Part shown: piece after piece, positions 14,479 through 24,123 of the stretch
Layout of the letters: each line of letters begins with the position of its first letter
Position numbering within the stretch: position 1 is the stretch's first letter
Assembly: GCF_040717535.1 (NCBI RefSeq)
Contig: NZ_JBFEFI010000006.1
Span: 248,001 to 312,000 of the forward strand
Source of the DNA: Thalassoglobus sp. JC818
GTDB taxonomy: Bacteria; Planctomycetota; Planctomycetia; Planctomycetales; Planctomycetaceae
DNA length: 64,000 nt
Direction of reading: 5' to 3'
The notes under the pieces: generated by a model
What the model saw: the letters and a program-made list of their open reading frames with translations, nothing else
Databases searched by the model: none
Told to the model about the DNA's origin: nothing
Position numbers and translations under genes: made by a program

Positions 14479-14508
14479 CTAATAACTCAGTCCGTTTTGA
14501 TGGGTCAA
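14479..14508 (-). promoter_or_regulatory. Candidate promoter for the secretin gene
   Basis: On the minus strand TTGACC (-35) is followed after 18 bases by TATTAG (-10, 4 of 6 matches). About 165 bases separate it from the ATG at 14314. Consensus match only. Confidence 0.4.
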
Positions 14509-14521
14509 TACGGGAGTTGGT

Positions 14522-14536
14522 GGAATTCAGAATTCC
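14522..14536. promoter_or_regulatory. Perfect palindrome GGAATTC-A-GAATTCC just upstream of the candidate promoter
   Basis: Seven-base arms around one central base, 14 bases upstream of the candidate -35 box of the secretin gene. It could be an operator, or part of the 3' end of the PPIase transcript. Confidence 0.35.
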
Positions 14537-14620
14537 GCCTTTTCGATGACTTGCTTCGGCAACACTCGCCGAATCTGGAGTTCATCAGAAATTACAACCA
14601 GACATCTTGTCGGGATGTGC

Positions 14621-15763
14621 TTACTGAAGAATGGCTCCGCCACCGAAAAATCCCTCATCGAACATCGTTTCGATCACCGCCTGCTCTTTGAGTTCGGCAA
14701 TGATCTTTTCCACTTGTTCTTCCTGGCGTCGGTCGACGAGCGACTTCCGGATCTTTTCCTGCACTTCTTCAAACGGGGTGTAAGTTGCAGGACGATGGCC
14801 GGTCAGCTTGACCACCAGGAACGCTTTGTCTGTTTCAATGGTCTGGCTCAGACTTCCCACAGGAAGTTCCGCCAGAGATTTTCGGACGTCAACACTGGCG
14901 ATGCTCTGAGGCTGGGTCCAATCCCAGTGTCCCCCGGCATCTTTTAGTGGACCGTCGGAATACTTCTTGACCAGGTCCGTGAATTCCGAACCGGCTTTCA
15001 ATTCAGCAATCGCTTTGTTGTAAACCTCACCGGCCCGACTGCGGGAGCCATGCGTGGTGAATGTCACTTGCAGCTGCTGCCACTTGACCTGTTCCGGTTG
15101 AGCAAATTCTTCACGTCGTCGATTGTATTCTTCGAGCAGTTCCGCTCGTGTGACGGGAGCATCCTGAGTCACACGTCCTTTGATGTATTCACCTGCCAAC
15201 TGCCGGTCGCCGAACATTTCTCGCAGAGTCACGAGCGACATACCTTGTTGCTGGAGAGCACCTTCGAGTTCTGCAAGATTGCTGACCTGTGCTTTGGCTT
15301 TCATTTTTTCGATTTCAATATCGAAAAACTTGTCGAGCTGATCATCGATTGCGGTCAGCTGGTCTTCGGTCAATTTGGACTTCACCTCATTGACCATAAT
15401 GGTCTGCTCAATCTGAGGAGGAAGTTCCCGCTTGATGATTCCTTCTTGAGCTTTGCGAATTTCTTTCGCAGGCAGTTGCTTGCTGGCCTGAGCGAGTTTC
15501 GCTGCGTAAGGTTCGAGAACCTGACCGGCGAGGATAGGAGTTCCATTCACGCGAGCGATGACGGTGGTCATCGACAATGGAGCTTCGGTATCGAAGCTCG
15601 CCTGCTGGATCACTCCCTGCGCATCGGCAGCTCGAGCAATTTGCTCAGCGTTGTCATATCGTGGAGGAGGCGGGCCAACGACGGGATTCGCCACGTCGTA
15701 GCTACGATTGCCGGAGCAACCAAAGACTGAAACAACCGCCAGGATGATGAGGATTCGGGACAT
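14621..15763 (-). CDS. Peptidyl-prolyl cis-trans isomerase lipoprotein (SurA/PrsA/parvulin type)
   Basis: 380 residues from ATG 15763, chosen because it starts a lipoprotein signal (MSRILIILAVVSVFGC, lipobox VFGC with Cys16); longer in-frame starts up to 15910 would bury it. A SurA-like N-terminal helical region begins with ARVNGTPILAGQVLEPY. A parvulin domain follows (about 240-335): VKWQQLQVTF, GSEFTDLVKKYSDGPLKDAGGHWDW and GSLSQTIETDKAFLVVKLTGHRPA. It would catalyse prolyl isomerisation or chaperone outer-membrane proteins in the periplasm. Its position directly upstream of the giant secretin suggests it helps fold that protein (inference). Confidence 0.88.
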   Translation of the reverse strand: MSRILIILAVVSVFGCSGNRSYDVANPVVGPPPPRYDNAEQIARAADAQGVIQQASFDTEAPLSMTTVIARVNGTPILAGQVLEPYAAKLAQASKQLPAKEIRKAQEGIIKRELPPQIEQTIMVNEVKSKLTEDQLTAIDDQLDKFFDIEIEKMKAKAQVSNLAELEGALQQQGMSLVTLREMFGDRQLAGEYIKGRVTQDAPVTRAELLEEYNRRREEFAQPEQVKWQQLQVTFTTHGSRSRAGEVYNKAIAELKAGSEFTDLVKKYSDGPLKDAGGHWDWTQPQSIASVDVRKSLAELPVGSLSQTIETDKAFLVVKLTGHRPATYTPFEEVQEKIRKSLVDRRQEEQVEKIIAELKEQAVIETMFDEGFFGGGAILQ

Positions 15764-15967
15764 GGGCCAAACTTGTCGTACATCTGATTCACTGAATCGC
15801 ATGTGACTGAGCGTGAGGTCACAACGAACGGTGAAACCAGACTCTGCTTGGCTTCGGAGTTTTGCGGGCTGTGTAGGGGGAGCCAGAAAAATCCGAAACC
15901 GTGAATTCACTGGGGAAAAACCCGGTTGGCGGAGGAGAGGGACTGGCTTATATCCCGGCTTTGAGAA

Positions 15968-18900
15968 TTAACGCAACACGGATTTTAGAAACTCGACTAA
16001 ATCTACCCCCTGAAGGCCCTTTTTCGGCAAGACAAGGTACGCATTCTGCCGGTCGACGATCCTCAGCTTCTTTTTCAACCGTCCTGCCAGAGTGTGAATT
16101 CGCTGCGTATCAGAGTAGCTCAAGACTGCGAACCGGTCCTCTTCAAGGCGAATCTGATCGACGCCCCATTGATAGGCGTACAACTCAAGTTCTTTCATAC
16201 TAATGAATTGCGTGCCTTCGTCGGGAATTGGCCCGAATCTGTCGCGAATTTCGTCGGTCACTTCCTGCAGTTCTTTGAGCGTCGCCACTGACGAAAGTTT
16301 CCGATACACGTCGATCTTGTGTCGTCCGGGGGGAATATAGGAACTGGGCAAGTACGCAGTCACTGGAATGTCGAGATTGACATGCGGACTCTCTCGCTCC
16401 GGAAGATCTTTCAGTCGACGCACTGAGTTCTCGAGCAACTGACAATACAACTCGTAACCGACCGTCGAGATGTGCCCGCTCTGCTCAGTCCCCAGAATGT
16501 TGCCTGCCCCGCGAATTTCGAGATCCCGCATCGAGATCTTGAAGCCCGCTCCCAACTCGCTGAATTCTTCGATCGCCTTGAGTCGCCGGGCTGCGACGGT
16601 CGAAAGCGTTTTGCCTTCGCCTACGAGTAGGTAGCAATAAGCCCGATGTTTGTCTCGTCCGACGCGTCCCCGCAACTGATGTAAGTCCGCCAGCCCGTAG
16701 TTCTCCGCCTGATGAATGAACATCGTATTGGCCGTCGGAATATCGAGCCCGCTTTCGATGATTGTCGTCGCAACGAGGATATCTGCTTTGCCGTTGACGA
16801 ACTTGACCATGTTCTCTTCAAGCTCTTCCGGACCCATCTGACCGTGAGCAATCACAATTTCCGCTTCGGGAATAATCTGCTGCAATCGGTCCGCGATCTT
16901 GCGGATGTCGTACACGCGATTGTGGACGAAATAGACTTGCCCGCCGCGATTGAATTCTCGCATCACTGCTGAACGAATCAGATCGCCATCCCAACGACAG
17001 ATTCGAGTTTCGATCGGCAGACGTTCTTGCGGAGGAGTCGTCAAATTCGAGATGTCTCGAATCCCCAACAGCGATAGATGCAGCGTTCGCGGAATGGGTG
17101 TCGCACTCAACGTCAGCACGTCCACGTTCAAGCGCAGTTGCTTCAACATCTCCTTGGCAGCCACACCAAAACGCTGCTCTTCATCGACAATCAACAGCCC
17201 GAGGTTTCGGAACTGGACATCCTGCTGAACAATGCGATGCGTTCCAATGACGATATCTACGCAGCCTTCCTGAAGTTTCTTCAGAAGTTTTCGCTGCTCG
17301 CCTTTGGTCTTGAATCGAGATAGAACATCGATCTGAATCGGAAAATCAGCCATTCGAGAGACGAATGACCGATAGTGTTGCTGCGCCAAAACGGTCGTCG
17401 GGACAAGCACCGCCACCTGCCGACCAGCATCGACCATCTTGAAGGCCGCCCGCATCGCGACTTCAGTCTTGCCGAAACCAACGTCACCGCAGATGAGGCG
17501 ATCCATCGGTTTCAAGTCCATCAAGTCGCGTTTGATGTCGTCAATTGCCAGCGATTGATCGTTGGTTTCAACGAACGGAAATGACGTATCAAACTCCTGC
17601 TGCCAGCGGGAATCAGGAGGGCACGCCATTCCTGTCAACATCGCTCGCTGAGCTTGCAGCTTCAACATGTCCGAAGCCATGTCGGACACGGCATCGGCGA
17701 CCTTCTTTTTGTTCTTCGCCCAGGTCGAACCTCCAATCTTCGAAAGCCTTGGCGCACCTTTCGACGCACCGATGTATTTCTGTACGAGATGAATCAACGT
17801 GACGGGCACGAAAATCCGCACTCCATCCCGGAATTCAATAATCAGATGCTCTTCCTGTTCGCCTTCCTGATCGAGAAGTTTCATCCCAAGATAGCGACCG
17901 ATGCCATGTGTCAGATGGACAACCAGATCACCCTCGTTGAGATCGAGAAAACTGTCGATCGCACGACTGGCAATCCGTTTGTTTTTCGACTTCGCCGGTG
18001 CCCGCACATGCACACGGTTAAAGAGTTCGTTGTCACTGAGGACGACCGTATTCGCGAAGACGAGTCGGTACCCTTGAGTGACCGCTCCGATGCAAAGCCG
18101 TACACGCTTGAAGAGTTCCGCATCCTCTTCTTGAATCAACTCAGAAAGACGTTGCCGCTCACCTTCGTTGTGGCATGCAATGAGAACCTGTTCTTCAGCC
18201 CCGACAACTGTGGCGAGCTCTTGAATGACCTCATTCTTCGGCCCGGAAAATCGCTCCGTCGACTCAATCTGTAAGTGACTGGTAATCTCAAAACTGGCTT
18301 CGGAGAGTGCCGCGACAGACACCGTCGGCTTTTCCGTACACTTCGCCAAAGTGGCATCGACGCTGTAGAGCCCACGCGGATTCTCAAGCCGCTGAAGGTA
18401 CTTCTTACCTTCGTCGACCAGATCGGTAAGTTCCGAGATCATGATCCAGCTGTTGTCTGGCAACGAATCCAGAAAACTCGCTGTGCCCAACGGCTCGGAA
18501 GCGGTCTCATCAGCTGGGGCAACCGCGACGAGCCTCGATTCTTTCAGGTCTTGAACCTTGCGCTGGGTTTCAACGTCGAAGAGTCGCAAGGAGTCAATCT
18601 CGTCGCCGAACAACTCCATGCGAATCGGGTCGATGGCATCCGGGGGAAAAAGATCAATAATCCCCCCGTGGACCGCGAATTCCCCCGGCTTTTCGATGGC
18701 GGGGACGCGCTCGAAACCTCGATCGACAAGCCATTTCAGAAGCTCGTCTGAGTCAATTGTCTCCCCGATTTTCAACAACCGGGTCGATGACTCCCGCTCA
18801 GAACGTGCTGGGACAGGTTGCAACAGCGCCGGAAGCGTCGTAACGATGATCTTCGGACAGGCTCCGGATTCCATCGATTGAAGAACTCGCAGCCTCGCTC

Positions 18901-19222
18901 CAAACACCGAATCCGAGACCGAGTGTTCCTTTGGAAGTGCTTCCCATGCTGGAAAGATCACCGGCGAATCTTCGAGAAAGGAAGCCACATCGAGTGCGTG
19001 GTCTTCGACTTCGCTGATTCGCGGAAGCACAATAACGAGCGGTCCCGGGGCAGATTGAGCAATCGCAGCAGCCACCAGTGCGCACGATGATCCCCACGCA
19101 CCGTCGATTGTCCCGCTCGAGCCGCGTCGGAGTGCATCGACGACAGCTTGGAACGAATCAACGACACTCAGCGTTTGAACAAGATCCGGCAACTCCCGGA
19201 TTTCATGCTTTTGGCCGGGCAT
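15968..19222 (-). CDS. mfd: Transcription-repair coupling factor Mfd
   Basis: 1,084 residues, near the family norm of about 1,150. Mfd removes RNA polymerase stalled at DNA lesions and recruits UvrA. The UvrB-like N-terminal part is present (for example IVVLPRISEVEDHALDVASF). An RNA-polymerase-interaction segment (LNEGDLVVHLTHGIGRYLG, about 435-490) precedes the RecG-like translocase, with Walker A CGDVGFGKTE, Walker B VDEEQRFGV, LTLSATPIPRTLHLSL, RGRVGR and the C-terminal TRCF domain. The ATG at 19222 opens a typical reading frame. It is followed after 204 bases by nothing on its strand except the PPIase, which lies upstream of the secretin, so mfd is transcribed first in this run. Confidence 0.96.
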   Translation of the reverse strand: MPGQKHEIRELPDLVQTLSVVDSFQAVVDALRRGSSGTIDGAWGSSCALVAAAIAQSAPGPLVIVLPRISEVEDHALDVASFLEDSPVIFPAWEALPKEHSVSDSVFGARLRVLQSMESGACPKIIVTTLPALLQPVPARSERESSTRLLKIGETIDSDELLKWLVDRGFERVPAIEKPGEFAVHGGIIDLFPPDAIDPIRMELFGDEIDSLRLFDVETQRKVQDLKESRLVAVAPADETASEPLGTASFLDSLPDNSWIMISELTDLVDEGKKYLQRLENPRGLYSVDATLAKCTEKPTVSVAALSEASFEITSHLQIESTERFSGPKNEVIQELATVVGAEEQVLIACHNEGERQRLSELIQEEDAELFKRVRLCIGAVTQGYRLVFANTVVLSDNELFNRVHVRAPAKSKNKRIASRAIDSFLDLNEGDLVVHLTHGIGRYLGMKLLDQEGEQEEHLIIEFRDGVRIFVPVTLIHLVQKYIGASKGAPRLSKIGGSTWAKNKKKVADAVSDMASDMLKLQAQRAMLTGMACPPDSRWQQEFDTSFPFVETNDQSLAIDDIKRDLMDLKPMDRLICGDVGFGKTEVAMRAAFKMVDAGRQVAVLVPTTVLAQQHYRSFVSRMADFPIQIDVLSRFKTKGEQRKLLKKLQEGCVDIVIGTHRIVQQDVQFRNLGLLIVDEEQRFGVAAKEMLKQLRLNVDVLTLSATPIPRTLHLSLLGIRDISNLTTPPQERLPIETRICRWDGDLIRSAVMREFNRGGQVYFVHNRVYDIRKIADRLQQIIPEAEIVIAHGQMGPEELEENMVKFVNGKADILVATTIIESGLDIPTANTMFIHQAENYGLADLHQLRGRVGRDKHRAYCYLLVGEGKTLSTVAARRLKAIEEFSELGAGFKISMRDLEIRGAGNILGTEQSGHISTVGYELYCQLLENSVRRLKDLPERESPHVNLDIPVTAYLPSSYIPPGRHKIDVYRKLSSVATLKELQEVTDEIRDRFGPIPDEGTQFISMKELELYAYQWGVDQIRLEEDRFAVLSYSDTQRIHTLAGRLKKKLRIVDRQNAYLVLPKKGLQGVDLVEFLKSVLR

Positions 19223-19572
19223 CTTTCGACCAGAACTGTAGCAATGGCGTCAAATTTAATCCAATCTTGATGCTCAAGAAACATGCAGGAAAATTGACAG
19301 CGAGAAGCAAGAAGCCTGCGATTTTCCCACAACATCGATCACGCAAAAAAACTTGTCAAATCAACTTCGAGCCTCGCTATTTTGGCTTTCTGAACACCTC
19401 TTTTACAAGAACTTGCAAGCATCCAATTCCATGGTGTGAAGTTGAGTCTTCTCTGCTGTAACCTGAACAACAGAGACCATGAACTTGAGTTGGCGGTTCT
19501 CGATCAAAGAACACACTGACAGCTTAAAGACCGATCACAAACGAGTCGGGCGAATTGAAATCGGAGAAATCA
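19223..19572. other. Divergent intergenic region between mfd and the epimerase gene
   Basis: About 350 AT-richer bases that must hold both promoters. Weak hexamers are visible (TTGACA on the minus strand near 19350, without a good -10 at correct spacing), but none is convincing. No gene seen. Confidence 0.5.
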
Positions 19573-20478
19573 ATGCAAGTCGGAGTCACCGGAGCAACAG
19601 GATTTATCGGGCGGTATCTGGTTCATGAGTTGGTTGAGGCTGGGCACACCTGTCTCTGCTGGTCTCGGCCGTCGAGCGATCGCGGAGGATTCGAAGAGAT
19701 TGCCGACTCAATCACCTGGATGGACGGTTCGCTGGGAGATGGACAGGAACGAGCGTTTGTCTCTGAATGCGATGCGATCGCACATGCCGCTCTGTTTCAC
19801 CCGAGCGGAACCTTCATGGGTGGCGAAGGAGACTTAATACAGTTCTGCGACATTAATCTGATGGGAACCCTCAAGCTGATCGAAGCAGCCTTTCAGGCAT
19901 CCATTAAACGATTCGTGTTCGTGTCGACCTGCGCAGTTCACGATGTCATTCTCGACGACCGACCTCTCGACGAAACTCATCCACTCTGGATGAAGAGCCA
20001 CTACGGCGCACATAAAGCAGCGATCGAGATGTTCGTTCACAGCTACGGACTCGGCCAGGGAATGCCCATCTGTGCCGTCCGACCGACAGGTGTTTATGGC
20101 GTCAATCGACCAGTTGAGAACAGCAAATGGGCCGCGTTGGTTCAAGCGATCATGAATGGCGAACCGGTTCACTGCTCTCGCGGAGGAAAGGAAGTCCACG
20201 CTGCCGATGTCGCGAAGGCAATCAACGTCTGTTTGAAGGCCGACGAAGAAGAGATCAAAGGCCGCGCGTTCAATTGCTATGACCGATATATCTCACAGTT
20301 CGACGTCGCCACACTCGCCAAGTCGTTGACCGGAAGCACCAGTGAGATCACTGGCGGCCAAACCAGTCCGAAGAATCAGATCGAAACGAATCGCCTGCGC
20401 GAACTCGGTATGAACTTCGGCGGAACAACTCTCTTCGAACGCACGATTGAAGAACTCATCGCTGGACTGAAAGCCTAA
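19573..20478 (+). CDS. NAD(P)-dependent epimerase/dehydratase (extended SDR)
   Basis: 301 residues. ATG 19573 is preferred over the upstream TTG at 19555, since CGGAG lies eight bases before it. The Rossmann motif GVTGATGFIGRYL (positions 4-16) marks an extended short-chain dehydrogenase. The active-site Tyr-x-x-x-Lys is YGAHK, with a serine in FVSTCAVHD. RPTGVYG is a further family motif. Substrates of such enzymes are nucleotide sugars or flavonol-like compounds; none can be assigned. It is convergent with the dihydroorotate dehydrogenase-like gene. Confidence 0.85.
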   Translation: MQVGVTGATGFIGRYLVHELVEAGHTCLCWSRPSSDRGGFEEIADSITWMDGSLGDGQERAFVSECDAIAHAALFHPSGTFMGGEGDLIQFCDINLMGTLKLIEAAFQASIKRFVFVSTCAVHDVILDDRPLDETHPLWMKSHYGAHKAAIEMFVHSYGLGQGMPICAVRPTGVYGVNRPVENSKWAALVQAIMNGEPVHCSRGGKEVHAADVAKAINVCLKADEEEIKGRAFNCYDRYISQFDVATLAKSLTGSTSEITGGQTSPKNQIETNRLRELGMNFGGTTLFERTIEELIAGLKA

Positions 20479-20500
20479 GTTACTGAGCCACTCTCTGCTC

Positions 20501-21598
20501 TCAATCCGTTCCTTCACTCCACTCGGCGCGGATTAGCAGACCGACTTGAGGATTCACCATGGGTGCAGTCGCAAGTTGAACAGAGCTCGCCCCTGCGTCG
20601 AGATACTGGCGGACGTCGGCAGCAGTTTCAATTCCTCCAACACCGATCAGTTCGACCGGCAATCCGTGTTTTTCAACAATCGTGCGGCATCTTCGAATCT
20701 GATCCACCGATGCCTCGCGAATCGCTCGACCACAAATCCCGCGTGATGCACCAGAGAACAAGAGTTCGCCATCTGCCTGGCTGACTTGAGTCGGAAGACT
20801 GTTCGTAGAAACGAACGCATTAACGAACTCTCCAACCTTCAGAAGAAGTTCTGCGAGCTCTTCGTTGTCCGGGAGAAAGCCAATCTTCACCAGCAACGGA
20901 ACGTCAGAGCCGATCCGTTTTCGAACCGACTCAGCGACCGTCGCTGCCTCAGTTGGATTTTGAAACAGTTGCCCGTCTTCACTGCAGACATTTGGACAGG
21001 AAAAATTCATCTCGACGCAGTCGGCCCCGCTTTCGACTGCCCAAGCTGCACACTGCGCGTAGTCCGCTCCCAACTCTTCAATCCCCCACCCGTCCTGCAT
21101 TGATCCCACGACAGAGACTGAAAGCAGTTGGCCTGAGTTGAGTGACTGTTTCGTCTTACGAATATCGTTCTTCCAAAACTCGGGTTCTTTCGAGGGCATC
21201 CCGAAGGAAACTGCCCACGTTCCATTCATCTCCGAAGCTGCCGGAGTGACCTCTTCAGTTCCATCCATCATTTCAGATGAGACGGGAACAAGGTTCGGCA
21301 ACGGATAGCACTCTCTCACTCCGCTCCGAACAGTCTTGTATGTCAGTAAATCAAACCCGAGCGATGCGTAGTACCGCACCCAATCTCCATTCAGCAGCGG
21401 ACCAGCCGCAATTCCCAATGGAGAATTCACAGTCTTTCCGCAGAACTTCCAGTCGCCGGGAAGCTTCTCGATCGGGGAAGCCTCCACAGCTTGTGGGACA
21501 TGAGCAAAGTTCCAGTCGTAAGACTGGTCAATCTGAAATCTGTTTCGCGGTCGTTCAGACGGGTTCACTGTCGCGCTCCGCTGCTTTAAGGAACTCAT
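20501..21598 (-). CDS. Dihydroorotate dehydrogenase-like flavoprotein
   Basis: 365 residues from ATG 21598; an ATG at 21637 would give 378 residues. The FMN-binding TIM-barrel family is shown by NSPLGIAAGPLLNGDWVRYYASLGFDLLTYKTVR, MNFSCPNV with the catalytic-loop Cys, VPLLVKIG, ISRGICG-like GASRGICGRAI and the phosphate-binding GVGGIETAADVRQYLDAGASSVQLAT. The enzyme family oxidises dihydroorotate to orotate in pyrimidine synthesis, but GDWVRYYASLGFDLLTYKT also resembles related dihydropyrimidine/tRNA-dihydrouridine-type members, so pyrD is likely but not certain. Its start overlaps the murJ end by about 44 bases, implying coupled expression. No other pyr gene is adjacent. Confidence 0.85.
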   Translation of the reverse strand: MSSLKQRSATVNPSERPRNRFQIDQSYDWNFAHVPQAVEASPIEKLPGDWKFCGKTVNSPLGIAAGPLLNGDWVRYYASLGFDLLTYKTVRSGVRECYPLPNLVPVSSEMMDGTEEVTPAASEMNGTWAVSFGMPSKEPEFWKNDIRKTKQSLNSGQLLSVSVVGSMQDGWGIEELGADYAQCAAWAVESGADCVEMNFSCPNVCSEDGQLFQNPTEAATVAESVRKRIGSDVPLLVKIGFLPDNEELAELLLKVGEFVNAFVSTNSLPTQVSQADGELLFSGASRGICGRAIREASVDQIRRCRTIVEKHGLPVELIGVGGIETAADVRQYLDAGASSVQLATAPMVNPQVGLLIRAEWSEGTD

Positions 21599-23213
21599 CA
21601 ATTTCACTGAGACCCACGATACGCCCAGCGACCACATACGTCAAAATGCCAGCCAGCAGCGGCACGATCAGCCGGACAGCGTAAGTCGCCATCCCGACTC
21701 CTGCTGGCAGAAGACTCGAAGAGAGCAGACAGACCAACACCATCAACGTGGTTGCGAGAATCGTCCGCGAAGTCGTCTTCCCGATTTCTCCCCAAGGCAG
21801 CCCGCTCGTTCTTCGATTGAGGAGCCAGACCGTCATTAAGACTTGAATCGCTGTCGCGACGACACTTCCCAAAGCCAGCCCTGCACCTCGAAACAAAACA
21901 ACGAACACGACATTCAGGAGGAAATTCAGAACGAGCGTTACAATTCCAAACCACATCGGCGAAATCCGATCTCCCAAGGCGTAAAACGCGCGATTGAGAA
22001 TCGTCAAACTAATGTACGCCCACACCCCTGCTCCGTAGATTGAAATCATCCGGGCAGTCATCTGAACGTCTTCTTCGGTGAACTCTCCGTGTCGAAACAT
22101 CAAGTTTGTCAGAGGAGTCGCGAGGAGAAACAACCCGGCGCTGGCAGGCACCGCGATCGTGGCAGTCAGACGCAACCCTCTTCCGAGAGTTTTCCGAAGC
22201 GCCGTCAAATCTCCAGATTGCGCATGCTGCGCCATCAGCGGATATAAAACCGTTCCGAGAGCCACGCCAAAGACCCCTAGCGGAAACTGATACATTCGCT
22301 GACCGATATACAACTCGCTCGCTGTTCCGGCAGGCAATAGTGCCGGAAGCCCAAACGATTCAAGCGGAGCCGGTCCGCCTCCATCAGGTCGAGACAATCC
22401 CCAGGCCATCAAGCTGTCTAGAACTGCATTGCATTGAATGACAGTCGTGCCAGCCACGACGGGCAACATCGTCCACATCACCTCTCGGACGCGATGCCAC
22501 TGACGTCGCCAGCTTCGAGTCGGTCCCATTCCGATCCACAGCAACGCGCTCATCGGAAGTGCGAGCTGCACCGTGCCTGCAATCAAAATCGCGAGAGAAA
22601 CAATTTTCACACGAATTTCCGGAACACTCGTCGTTTGGACCGCGATGAAAGCTCCAGTGAGCCAGAAGACGTTCAGAACCACAGGCACCAGAGCCGGCCA
22701 GAGAAAGACCTGAAGCGCATGCAGCCCGGCAGAGAGGAGTGCAGCAGTGCAAATGAGCACGAGATAAGGAAGCAAAATCGCCAGAAGCTGAAGCAGTAAT
22801 GTTGTTGATTCCGAAAGATCAGCCGTCACAAGAAACCAGATCAACACTCCTTCCGCGAGAAGCACGAAGAGCGAAAGAAATGAAGAGAGTGCAATCGCGA
22901 CCGCCGTCATGGTGTCGCGAGCGACAAGGTCACCATGCTCAGTTCGATCTCGCAAAAAGACCGGAAGAAAGGCTGCGGTTAGTGCTCCTTCCCCAAATAA
23001 CTGGCGAGTGAGGTTCGGCAATCGGAAGGCAACGACAAACAAATCGAGAATGGTTCCCGCCCCGAACAGGGAGGCCATCACAATGTCGCGAGCCAATCCG
23101 AGCACACGGCTGAGCAATGTACACAAGCTGATCATTCGCAGATTGCGGACAACTCCTGAATCCGAATGAGACGACGGGAGGCGAGGCTCGGTTGCAGGCT
23201 CCTCTGAGGACAT
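21555..23213 (-). CDS. murJ: Lipid II flippase MurJ (MviN)
   Basis: 552 residues from ATG 23213. This polytopic MOP-family exporter moves lipid II across the inner membrane for peptidoglycan synthesis. The N-terminus contains LSRVLGLARDIVMASLFGAG and FRLPNLTRQLFGEGALTAAFLPVF, matching the MurJ consensus, and about 14 hydrophobic helices run to the C-terminus. Its presence is consistent with peptidoglycan in planctomycetes. Downstream the dihydroorotate dehydrogenase-like gene overlaps it. Upstream, the DUF2064 gene is divergent, so the promoter lies in the approximately 200-base gap 23214-23421. Confidence 0.95.
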   Translation of the reverse strand: MSSEEPATEPRLPSSHSDSGVVRNLRMISLCTLLSRVLGLARDIVMASLFGAGTILDLFVVAFRLPNLTRQLFGEGALTAAFLPVFLRDRTEHGDLVARDTMTAVAIALSSFLSLFVLLAEGVLIWFLVTADLSESTTLLLQLLAILLPYLVLICTAALLSAGLHALQVFLWPALVPVVLNVFWLTGAFIAVQTTSVPEIRVKIVSLAILIAGTVQLALPMSALLWIGMGPTRSWRRQWHRVREVMWTMLPVVAGTTVIQCNAVLDSLMAWGLSRPDGGGPAPLESFGLPALLPAGTASELYIGQRMYQFPLGVFGVALGTVLYPLMAQHAQSGDLTALRKTLGRGLRLTATIAVPASAGLFLLATPLTNLMFRHGEFTEEDVQMTARMISIYGAGVWAYISLTILNRAFYALGDRISPMWFGIVTLVLNFLLNVVFVVLFRGAGLALGSVVATAIQVLMTVWLLNRRTSGLPWGEIGKTTSRTILATTLMVLVCLLSSSLLPAGVGMATYAVRLIVPLLAGILTYVVAGRIVGLSEIDEFLKAAERDSEPV

Positions 23214-23421
23214 CAATACTCCACACGTCGTATTGGGCTAACAGTAGTCAAAGTGTATTCAAAGAGTGTGCTCAAAATGGTCACGCAAGTTACTGGATCA
23301 TCCCTCCATACGAAACTGTCTCAGCGCCCCTCTTCGATCGAAACAGACTCGGAGGACGCACTGTTTCTGAAAACACAATCGATTCATTTTCGTCGATGAG
23401 TTTCTTCTACGAGTGAATGAC

Positions 23422-24102
23422 ATGAACATCCTGGCCATCTTCATGAAGCACCCGGAGCCCGGCAAAGTCAAAACGCGACTCGGTCAGGAAATCGGATTCG
23501 AAGAAGCTGCAGAACTCTATCGAGCCTTTCAACTCGACTTTCTCGATTCGACGCATCAGATCAGTGATCAACGAGTGATCGCCTTCTCACCTGTCACTCC
23601 GGAATCCCGGAAATTCTTCACCGAACACGCGGACGAAAACGACCTGCTCTGGGAACAACCCGATGCAACACTCGGAGAGCGGCTGATCCAAGTCTTCGAC
23701 GAATTTCTCAATGAGGCCAATCGCGTCGTCGTGATTGGTTCGGACAGCCCGTCGCTACCCAATGGCTTGATCGAGCAAGCGTTTCGACAACTCGAAACTT
23801 CGGACGTTGTCCTCGGCCCAGCTTGCGATGGCGGATACTACCTCGTCGGACAGCGGATTCACTGTTCGGAGATGTTCAGCAATATTTCCTGGAGCGAACC
23901 GGTAGTTCTCTCTCAGACAGTCGAGAGAATTCGAAACACTCCGCGATCGCTCAGCCTGCTCAATCCGTGGTACGACGTGGATTCGCTCGACGATCTTCAG
24001 ACTTTGAGCGGACACCTGACTGCAATGGAAGCTTCGAACACAATCGAGAACTTTCCGACTCGCACAGCCGAATTGACTCGCAAGTTGCTGGCCGAACTCT
24101 GA
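23422..24102 (+). CDS. Glycosyltransferase-like protein, DUF2064/TIGR04282 family
   Basis: 226 residues from ATG 23422; a GTG nine bases earlier (23413) is possible. The product begins NILAIFMKHPEPGKVKTRLG, the family signature (a GT-A-like fold), followed by VVVIGSDSPSLPNGLIEQAF, VVLGPACDGGYYLVG and NISWSEPVVLSQT. In some bacteria this family takes part in arsenosugar synthesis, but in others the role is unknown. A nucleotide-sugar transferase activity is a fair inference only. It is convergent with the acetyltransferase gene, 22 bases apart. Confidence 0.85.
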   Translation: MNILAIFMKHPEPGKVKTRLGQEIGFEEAAELYRAFQLDFLDSTHQISDQRVIAFSPVTPESRKFFTEHADENDLLWEQPDATLGERLIQVFDEFLNEANRVVVIGSDSPSLPNGLIEQAFRQLETSDVVLGPACDGGYYLVGQRIHCSEMFSNISWSEPVVLSQTVERIRNTPRSLSLLNPWYDVDSLDDLQTLSGHLTAMEASNTIENFPTRTAELTRKLLAEL

Positions 24103-24123
24103 TCGATTTCTCGAATGAAGAAC

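Larger units (their letters stand above)
14315..14620. other. Intergenic region upstream of the secretin gene
   Basis: About 300 bases. It holds a candidate minus-strand promoter and a 15-bp palindrome (given separately). No gene and no obvious terminator for the upstream PPIase gene were seen. Confidence 0.6.
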
